From Neofusicoccum parvum (taxonomy: Eukaryota > Ascomycota > Dothideomycetes > Botryosphaeriales > Botryosphaeriaceae), in contig CP087219.1 of the NCBI GenBank assembly GCA_020912385.1, positions 248,001 through 312,000 on the forward strand: DNA of 64,000 nucleotides, in the 5' to 3' direction. Each line of letters opens with the position of its first letter. The first letter of the stretch is position 1. The position numbers and the translations under genes were made by a program. Positions 54,265 to 64,000 of the stretch are shown here, one piece after another. The notes beneath the pieces are model-generated. The model had not been told where the DNA came from, ran no database searches, and saw only the letters and a list, made by a program, of their open reading frames with translations.

Positions 54265-55563
54265 ATGGCCATCTCGTCTGCGATCGGTACGTAAACAGTG
54301 CCCACCAGATCCACCTGCACGGATTCTCGTGGTTGCACAGCCAAGCAATCTACCTCAAGTATGCTGATCGCGCCTTGCAGTATTCATATTCACCTTTCTG
54401 CTCTTCCTGTCCGGATATGTTCTCCAGCAGCAGACCGTCCGGGGCATGCAGGAGGCCATCAAGCCGCGGCTTCCCAAGCCCATGCCGACTGCCTCGCCAG
54501 TCGAGGAATCTCTGAACCCAAATGCCAGACTTGCAAGACGCCTCGGGTCGCGCGACCCACGATACGAGAATTTCGGAGAGGAGCTGCAGATTGACTGGAA
54601 GAGGCTGGGATACGTGCAGATGGTGACGGACCATCGCGAGGTCTGTACGGCAGTCATGCATTTTGCAGATCTGAATCGCGACAAGAGCCCCGCCACGAGG
54701 ATATTATTATTCCCAAGGAGTTGGATCGAGGAAAACGAGGACGAGGTGGACCCGTATCTTGACACGAGCAGAAGGCTTCTGAGAGCAGCTGTGAGAAGGT
54801 ACAAGGTGGTTCTTAGGCCCTTTGATCCGGTCATCAAGGGCGACTACGGTATGCTTTATCCCTCAATTGCATTTCAGGTGGCTCACACTAATCCATTTCA
54901 GATTCGGCATCGGCGTATTCTCTCGCCAGTATTTTCGCTCTGATCGACTTCGACCGCCTCCTCTACCTTGCTCCTTCTGGGATCATTGTAGACTCGTTAG
55001 CATTAGATGCTCTGCTGGCTTTCTCCCCCTCGCGAAGGCTTGCAGCACTTCCCGACGATCCGACTGCCTCCCGCATCTCGACGAATTTCATGCTCATTGA
55101 GCCGTCTACGTCCACGTTCAAGCAGCTTTCATCCGCAAAAGCGAAGACCGACGTCGGCGACAAAGCACTGTTCCAGGAATTCTTCGAGACTTCAAAGTCT
55201 CTGTTACCTCCCACGGCCGAAGACGAGACCACCCTCTACTATGAGTCGTCGGAGCTGCGAGCTCTCGAAGAGTCCGAGTCTTTCAACTCGACGCAGTTCC
55301 TGAGTTCTACGGCATATGTCCGGCTTGCCGATCCCGAAATTCCCGGGCCGGAGTACGATGTGCCGTACGGTCGGATGGTGCAACTGCGGCCAAAGGAGGA
55401 TGAGCCCCGATGGGTTTGGGAGAAGTTGTACTTCAAGTTTCGAGGGGGCCGGATGGACATCTGTGGGCTCGACCTGCTAGTGCCCACCCGGCCGAAGGTG
55501 GAAGCTCCAGAAGCGGCACTAGAAGCCGAGGCAGAGGCTGAGGCTGCGGCGCAGGAGCTATAA
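54265..55563 (+). CDS. GT8-like glycosyltransferase, type II membrane protein, 383 aa
   Basis: Three exons (54265-54286, 54381-54848, 54902-55563) encode 383 residues. The tiny first exon (7 codons) plus exon 2 gives an N-terminal signal anchor (MAISSAIVFIFTFLLFLSG), so the protein is probably Golgi-resident with a lumenal catalytic domain. The fold resembles fungal GT8/N-acetylglucosaminyltransferase-like proteins: 'GYVQMVTDHREVCTAVMHFADL', then 'YDSASAYSLASIFALIDFDRLLYL'. The expected metal-binding DxD after 'YL' is replaced by 'APSG', so activity is uncertain. The C-terminal tail is Glu/Ala-rich. Introns are GTACGT...TTGCAG and GTATGC...TTTCAG. GT8 membership is by overall pattern; another GT-A family is possible. 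Confidence 0.78.
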
Positions 55564-57163
55564 GGCGGGGCAGGTTACGATGTTCATGACTGCAAAGCGA
55601 TTTGAAAATACGGGATCATGTTTCGGCGTCTGGATGGACTTGGATGGAGCACCGAGATAGGGCAGATTGACTGTAGATGTAGTAATGCGTACGTACAGCA
55701 CTGCAATGGAAGCAGAGGACAGAGCATGATAATGGCTCAGCCAAACGCGTAAGCTTTATCCGCGGAGTCGTTAGCGCGGAGACGGCGTTGAGGCCGTTGG
55801 CCGCAGGACCGCTTGCGTCGTCCAGCCGTGGTCGGAGTGTGTTAGCAGTGTCTTCACGTGAACAGCACGTCAACAATCAATCACACCGGTGCTGGCACTG
55901 CTGGCGGCTAGTGCTACCAACAAAGAAGCTGCTGGCCGCACGGCCGCATGGGCGACGCCTCTCGAAGTTAATGTCGTTGCGGAAAAAGCTTCGGCCGCCG
56001 GGTGCGCAGCTCGAGCGAGCCCAGTGCCATATTCGGGACAGTCCTCAAAGGCCGTCTGTTTGCTGTCTCACCCTGTCTCATTTCAGGGCAATCACGGCAG
56101 GCCTCGCTACGCCGCCTGGCCAGCTGGCGGTCGGAATTGGGCCGGCCAGCAGCAACGGCCGGCGCCTCGCGGGCAGGCCTGACGCCCTGCTGCAGCGCTG
56201 CTGGCCGGTGCCTTGGCGGGCCGGAGTCGTTGATCGCAGCTTGGCGCGGCCTTGGGCATAGGGCCCCGGGCGGAGCAGACAAAGAGCGGATCGCGGTGTC
56301 AAAGGAGGCCGGCTGGGTGACGTCGCGACGCGGGCTTTGGGCGGGCAGGGCGCGGCGGGGAGCGACGAGGGCAGGCGGCCGCCCACGCCGTCGTGGGGCT
56401 CCGGACGGGCTCGCGGCCACTGAGGGCAGTCGGACCGCCGTCTTGCGGCGTCTTATTATTAGCAGAGGGAGGCGGGCGATTGCAGCGATTCGCGATGTGC
56501 AGACCGGGCCAGCGAGGGCAACAAGCCGCTTGCGCCAATGTGCAGATCCCAAAGCGAGACTCCCGTCGTCAATCCAGCCGCGCCCGTAGCTAGCCCGCGA
56601 ACGGCCCCAGAGGTGCTCTCACTTCGCACTATCCTGACGCCCTCTCTCCGTCCACCCATCACGCAGCGCCCCTCCAGAGCACATTCCGCTGCGTCTGTCC
56701 CCTCGCCCGGCGCTGCACCGCGCCGTCCGCCTCCTTTAAACCCCTCCACCGCCCTGAAGCTGCTCACGCCCGCGCCCCTGCCTCCGCGCCCGTACTCGCC
56801 GCCCCCAGCTGCGTGTTGTTCTGCTGTCGGGCATTCTTGCCTCGAACCGCCCGGCCTGGCCCCTCGCTCTCAGCGACCTCCCTCGCCCAACCGCCGGTAG
56901 TGCGCGCGAGCCCGTCCTCCGCCCGCACCTACAGCCGACGCCCGAAGCGCTGCGCCTCCGCCTTAAGCACCGAGCCCGCTGCAGCGCTGCTGGCCTGCTT
57001 TATACTCGCCAGCCTGTCGCACCCCGCAAGCCGTCCGTTCCGCGTTCGTTTAGGATCGGCGCCAGATCCACCTTGCAGGAACTTGGGTTACTGCGGCACC
57101 TCCCCGGGCAGCTCGTCAGGCTGGGCAGGGTAGATTCCAATCTCCCTGGGTTCGATCGCGTCT
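55564..57163. other. Intergenic, 1.6 kb, leader of the PKA gene
   Basis: Very GC-rich, with many overlapping chance ORFs on both strands. The last 550 bases are C/T-rich, as in long fungal 5' leaders, and contain upstream ATGs. No gene is supported. Confidence 0.5.
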
Positions 57164-58789
<1,626 letters not shown>

Positions 58790-59942
58790 TGTATTACTGG
58801 ACCAGGCCTCTGGCAGTGCATGGCACTGGAGCGCCGGAGCCGAGTGAGCTCCCAGCTTACATTGCCGGCTGCCGAACGGCAGCACACGAGCTGTCGGAGC
58901 GGCTGGCAATGCGAAAACACAGCAGGCGCGTGCCCCTGCGTGCTGGGCCTACTTCTTGACGAAGTGATGCCGCGTAAAGCATCTTTAGTTTGTTCTTGTT
59001 TTGGGAGCGGCAGCGGTCGGCAGGAGACACTCCAGGTTGGTATCATGCTCCTGCCGTCCCGGGCTGTACGCACGCTAGTTTTAAGGGCACACATGGTATC
59101 GGAGGGTATCTTTGAGCGCTCGCGGAACAGCGCGGGGAAGGGGCATGGGAAAGAGGGGCGTATGGCTGCATCTGACCCCGAGTGTACGTTGGAGTGATGA
59201 GGAGGGGCAGTATTAGTGTTACTTGAGCATCAAAAAGTTTGGAAAATGCGCCTTGGGCCGATTCAGACAGCTATCTCAGGTGGACCTGCCGTTTCGGCGC
59301 GCAGCAGTACGCGGCAAGCTGGGCTAAGCGGTATCAGCGACTAAACGTGAAACACAGGCGTTTGTCAGTCGTCGGACGATTCCTGTTTCCTGGCGGGCGT
59401 TCAGCTGGCCGGTATTGGCGAGTACGAAAGGGAGCCCCTGTTAGACGTGCGTTTGCGCGCAGGTCGGCGGCCGCTTGTGCGAGCCTGGCGAGGGGGAGGC
59501 CGGGCGGCAGCGAATGGGCGCGGCGAGAGAGCGCGGCAGACGGGGATCAGAGCTCGCGGCGGCCGTGTGGCTGAGCATTGGCAGGCTGGGTTGCCGCCTG
59601 CGATGCTGCACGCCCGCCTGCTCCGCCGCCGCCGGGCACAACCACGCGCACCGCAAAAGCTTGACGGGCTTGACGGCGCCTGCTCTCACAAGCGCGGCGG
59701 CTTCCCTGCGCATTGAGACTGCAGAGGCCGCATCGGCGCCAGCCCTGATCGGCCGCTTCGTCAATCGTCATCGTTGGACGCCGCAGTGGCATCATCGGCG
59801 CCGCTAGCAGGGCTGTGGGCGAGGCTTGGCCGCCGAGTCAGCCTCTTCGTCCTCTCCTCCGCAGCTCTGCCGCGTACGAACTGTCCAGGAGTCGACGGGC
59901 CTCTCCTCTGCTGCTCGCGCCCCGGGGAATGGCAACGCGATC
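58790..59942. other. Intergenic, 1.15 kb
   Basis: 3' region of the PKA gene and leader of the lipase gene. An open frame before 59943 is in phase with the lipase and could extend its N-terminus to ATG 59826. Nothing else seen. Confidence 0.5.
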
Positions 59943-62204
59943 ATGACGTGGTTTGGCAAGACCAGCAAGCGCCGAAAGGAGCCGGCTCACGCTCCAGGGT
60001 TCCCGCCGCAGCAGCAACAGCAGCAGCAGCAGCAATTCCACAGCTCCCAAAATAGCAACCCGGCTCCTGGACGACATCACCACGCGCAGACGACCACCGG
60101 TCCGCGGCCGCACTCCTCGCATCGCCAGCAGCATCACGCACCGGTATACCGGCAGGACGCCTACTCTCGCCCGCCGCCGGAAGCACACCTCCTGGCGCCG
60201 AGCCCTGCGCAACCGCCGCAGCCTCAGTATGGCGCGCACGGCCAGATGGGCTACCATCCATCCCAGACGACGTTGACTCTCAACGACACACACCAGCCGC
60301 CGCCCATGGTTACGGTATCCCCGCCGCCCTCTCCGCCGCGACCCGTAACGTCTCCTGCGCCACCACCCATGTACCATGCGACCTCGAGCCCGGCCTGGAT
60401 CCCTCCTCCCTCTGGATCGCCCTACCAGTGTGGCCCTGATGCGTACGCCGCGGCATCGCAGCCTTATTTGGCCTATCAGTCATCAAGCTGGGGCGCGCCG
60501 CAGCCTTCCCCGCCCCAGATGCATGTGCATTGGGGGCCGCCGCCCTCTCCGCCCATGCAGCCCGAGCAGCAGGGCTTCAACGCTCGCGTAAATGGTGCGC
60601 TGCGGAAGCCCAGCAAGATGGCCTCGCAGTCCCTCAGCAACATCAACGACAGCTACCAGCAGAGGAAAAAGCTGGCCTCCAAGTCTGTCACCAACCTCGG
60701 CGACGGCCTGCAGCGGCGACAGAAGATGGCGTCGCAGTCCGTCAGCGACCTTTCCGGCAGGACGGGACAGTACATGGCGCACACCGTGGCGCTCTGCGAT
60801 CTGATCTCCTCGAGGCTCGACCAGATCATCACGTCCATCGACGATGAAGTTTTCAGCGGCAACGAGCAGGAACTCGGTACGCCACTCCCTCTCCGCCAGA
60901 AATCACGTGCTGACTCTCGCAGTAATCTATGAGCATCCTCAGGAGCCTCACCAAAGCTTCGGAAACTCCACTTTGGATGTGTCGAATGGCAACAATCAAA
61001 ACATCGCTGCTGTCACGTCCTACAGCAATCACTTTAGCAAGGTGTGGCAGTACTCAAATTCTCGACTGCCACCATACTTGCCCCCGCTCAAAGTGTAAGA
61101 ATATCCTGGTCCTAGAAACCCTCGGTTGCTGACACTACGTGTAGTTATATGCCAACTTGGCCTCTGCTATGCCTGGCTGCGCAATACTCAGAAAAAGTCT
61201 ATCACAAGCCGACTGGCGACGAGACCGAAACTCATGTTGAGCCTAACTGGAGACATGGAACGAAGGCAATGGTTATCAAGAGTGTCCCTGTCGACGACAT
61301 GAACACCGTGGTCTTCGCCATCCGTGGAAGCGCAGGGTTTATGGACTGGGCTGTGAACTTCAGGCCTGCACCGACATCGCCGAAAGGATTCTTGGACGAC
61401 CATGGCAATCTCGTGCATTCCGGCTTCCTTTATGTTGCCCGCAAGATGATCGCACCTGTTGCCGCTCACCTTCAAAACCTTCTCAAAGAGAATCCTAAGC
61501 GCTCGACCTGCTCCCTCCTCATCACTGGCCATTCCGCTGGCGGAGCCGTGGCTGCCCTTCTCTACGCTCACATGATGTCTACCACCGTCAAGTCAGACCT
61601 CAACCGTCTCACCCAGCTCTTCAAACGCGTTCATTGCGTCACTTTTGGCGCACCTCCAGTCAGTTTGTTACCACTGAGGAAACCAGATAATCCTGACAAG
61701 AAACACAAGAAGAGCTTGTTCTTCAGCTTCATCAATGAGGGAGATCCGGTTGTGAGAGCAGATAAGGAGGTCATCAAGAACATGGTTCGTCTTTACGCGA
61801 CTCCGGCCCCGAATAACAGCTGCCCGATAACGAGTGTTTCGAGTCTGGCTCTGTCGAGTACTACGAATCTCTTGAGTAGCAGCGGAAAGAAGCAGAAGCG
61901 GCCCGATAAGACCAAATCCAACAGCTGGTCAGCACCGTCGGGGAAGCCTGCGCCGCTGTGGAAAGTTCCGCCGGGAATTCTGAGCTGCGCCGGAAGACTG
62001 ATCTTGCTGAGAGACAAGCCTGGATCCTCGCACCCGCCAAATCCACTGGGTGAGTTGAACGTTGAGGCGTGCACGATTGTGGATGAGCAGCTGCGCGAAG
62101 CAGTCTTCGGTGATCCAATGTGCCACATGATGAAACTGTATGCGCGCAGAATCGAAGTTCTCGCGACGAGAGCAGTGACGGCTGGTGGGATGGACTTGCG
62201 ATGA
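59943..62204 (+). CDS. Lipase class 3 domain protein with long disordered head, 721 aa
   Basis: Three exons (59943-60876, 60923-61094, 61145-62204) encode 721 residues. Residues 1-210 are disordered, with a poly-Gln run (9 Gln, about 23-31) and Pro/His-rich stretches. A block of three similar segments follows (SKMASQSLSNI, KKLASKSVTNL, QKMASQSVSDL). The class 3 lipase domain begins near 400 ('YMPTWPLLCLAAQYSEKVY'), with the oxyanion/strand region 'VVFAIRGSAG', the nucleophile elbow GHSAGG, and likely Asp in 'NEGDPVV' and His in 'PMCHMMKLY'. It probably hydrolyses acylglycerols or phospholipids inside the cell (no signal peptide). Introns are GTACGC...TCGCAG and GTAAGA...GTGTAG. ATG 59943 is preferred; 59826 would add 39 residues. 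Confidence 0.88.
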
Positions 62205-63018
62205 GATCCGGAGTTTCCTGCAAACACGAGCTTTGCCGACCCCGCACAGCTGCCCGCACGGCTGCCCGCACGACGAAGGAGGAATCCGAAAACATCATCC
62301 CCTTACGTCAGGAGCGCTCACTGAACGATGTCAGTTGCGATGAGGGGAACAGCGCATTCCAAACCTTGGCGAGGGTACTTATGCTACTTGGCATTTCGTC
62401 TGCAACTATCAAGAAGGTGGAGTTCCGAGTATCTCGACGGTTGATCGGCTAGAATCGCAGAAGACCGCGCATCTCATCCAGCCGAAAGAAATGGGTCCTT
62501 TCTTGCTTCCGAACGCGTAGGTATCAGTTGGGAGTGTGTTCATGATATCTTATCTCGGGGGAGTGCGCATCCCACCCACTCTTGGCTGCCAAGGAAGCAT
62601 GGATTTGGATAAACGGACGGCGTTCGGGCCGCGCGACGACCTGCAGCGGTCCTCTTGCCGGGCGCCCAACCTAAGAAGCAAGAAAGGCGCCCTCAAGCAC
62701 CAGCTAGGCCGAAGACAAGCCATTTATATCCTTGGCCAGGCTTATCGACGTTTCCGTGCATGCGTCCTTCGGAGATCAGCTATCAGCTTGCAGTGTGGTA
62801 CAGGGGAGGGGAACTTCGGCTTCTTACTTTCCTACCCATGGGTTCTTCACGTACATAATGGCTAATGTATACATACTTGTTTGATTTTCTTTCGCAGTCC
62901 CAGAGTCGTGCTTTCTCACACGGTTCCATCTCAATTCAACCACGCCTCCAGGACCCTTCACTCTCCACCTTACTCCTTCCCTCTCGGAACTGGGTCTCCG
63001 GCGCAAAGGGACATCAAC
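62205..63018. other. Intergenic, 814 bp
   Basis: 3' region of the lipase gene and promoter of the permease gene; nothing supported. Confidence 0.5.
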
Positions 63019-64000
63019 ATGTCCGACGCCAAAGCCACCGCCATGGACGTCAAGTCCGACGCCGTGGTCGACACCCACAGCTCCTCGGATGCGGCCGACA
63101 TCTCGCCCGGCACCGTCGAGGCCGGCGTGAGCCGTGACGACCGCGGCTGGTCGCGCAGCCTCACCCCGCGCCAGGTCATCATGCTGTCCCTCGGCGGCGG
63201 CATTGGTACAGGTCTCTGGGTCGGCACCGGTACGGCGCTGGCCATGGGCGGGCCGGGCGCTTGCGTCGTGGGCTATGGGCTGGTCGCGCTGGCCATTTAC
63301 ATCGAGTTCATGAGCATTGGGGAGATGACGTGCTACAAGCCCGTGCATGGAGGGTATATCAGGCAGTGTATGGAGTATGTGGACAAGTCTGCCGCATTCG
63401 CCATGGGAATGAACTTCTGGTTTAGTTGGGTCATGATCAGTACGTTTTATGCTCCCCATCCCACAGGCAGACGTTTGGAAGGGGCCGGGTATGAAGGCTT
63501 AGGAATGGGTAAAGATGCAGATGGGAGAACGGCTCACTGACACGTCCCGCCGCAGTCCCTGCCGAGATCATCGCCTGCATCTCGGTGCTCCAGTACTGGG
63601 AAGCCGCCCGCGACTTCCCCATCGCCGCCTACATCACGATTTTCCTGGTCGGCTCGGCGCTGCCGAACGTCTTCGCTGTCCGCATCTACGGGCACGCCGA
63701 GGTGGTGGGCAGCCTGATCAAGGTGACGGCCATCATCATGTGCATGTGCTTCATGTTCATCATGGCGTCGGGCGGCGTCCCCGCGACGGGCGGCCCGCTG
63801 GTGTTCACGTACTGGAAGAACCCGGGCGCATTCAGGAACGGCGTCAAGGGGATCAGTCGCGCGTTGGTGCAGGCGGCGTTCAGCTGCACATCCGGTTCGT
63901 TTCCCTCCTCCCTCTTCTCGTAGTAGATGCACACGACTAACACGGACAACCGTCCCCAGCCGGCTGGCTCGCCCTCACCGCGGGCGAGATGCAGCAGCCT
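63019..64000 (+). CDS. Amino-acid permease (AAT/YAT family), 3' end outside the window
   Basis: Exons 63019-63439, 63556-63894 and 63960 onward. ATG 63019 starts a 45-residue acidic cytosolic tail (MSDAKATAMD), then the family hallmark 'LTPRQVIMLSLGGGIGTGLWVGTG' (in pieces LTPRQVIMLSLGG and IGTGLWVG) of helix 1, 'EMTCYKPVHGGYI', 'FAMGMNFWFSW', and after the first intron 'IPAEIIACISVLQYW' and 'SALPNVFAVRIYGHAEVVGSLIKV'. These are APC-superfamily permeases that import amino acids across the plasma membrane. The introns are GTACGT...CGCAG and GTTCGT...CCCAG; the second joins 'SCTS' to 'AGWLALTAGEM'. The specificity is not determinable. Confidence 0.9.

Noticed and set aside
55788..56900. Overlapping long ORFs upstream of the PKA gene
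   Set aside because: Equal openness on both strands and Arg/Pro/Ala composition point to GC bias in a long leader region, not genes.

Overview
This window is nuclear DNA of a filamentous ascomycete (Pezizomycotina). The evidence is short spliceosomal introns of about 43-135 bp with GT-AG ends (two are GC-AG), lariat signals such as CTAAC or CTGAC, and family content typical of that group: three HET-domain proteins, a DUF6594 protein, an Nse4 kleisin, Rvs167-type BAR-SH3, Trk-type potassium transport and a siderophore-transporter relic. A Dothideomycete is plausible, but the species cannot be named from sequence alone. No bacterial operons, CRISPR arrays, rRNA or convincing tRNA genes were seen. 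I rebuilt exon joins by reading frames across splice sites; these joins are inference, not transcript data.

Layout. 1-4 kb: a stop-ridden pseudogene, a DUF6594 membrane-protein gene with a one-base frameshift, and a weak hypothetical gene. 4-15 kb: housekeeping genes, namely a Ras-like GTPase divergent from a Ppn2-like phosphatase, a MARVEL-type membrane protein, the PI3-kinase Vps34 divergent from Nse4 of the Smc5/6 complex, and a HAD hydrolase. 16-24.3 kb: an accessory block with a tiny spliced gene, two tandem BTB paralogues that share a C-terminal Cys motif, and two tandem HET paralogues that share an N-terminal Cys4 motif. 24.7-39 kb: a ZGRF1-like DUF2439 protein divergent from a BAR-SH3 endocytic protein, a tail-anchored CBM48 protein, a Trk potassium transporter and an alpha/beta hydrolase. 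40-48 kb: a second accessory block with a siderophore-transporter relic, a divergent Cul1-like cullin head-to-head with a third HET gene, and an F-box protein. 50-64 kb: a C2H2 zinc-finger protein, Prp38, a membrane-anchored GT8-like glycosyltransferase, the PKA catalytic subunit, a class 3 lipase with a long disordered head, and an amino-acid permease cut by the window end.

How they work together. Most housekeeping genes are unrelated neighbours sharing divergent promoters. The most interesting content is the co-location of HET genes with ubiquitin-ligase parts (BTB proteins on one side; a cullin paralogue and an F-box protein on the other) inside 32 kb. This could be an allorecognition or cell-death module coupled to protein turnover, but only the co-location is observed. 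The relics at 1-0.9 kb, 2.0 kb and 40.1 kb show that gene loss is active here.
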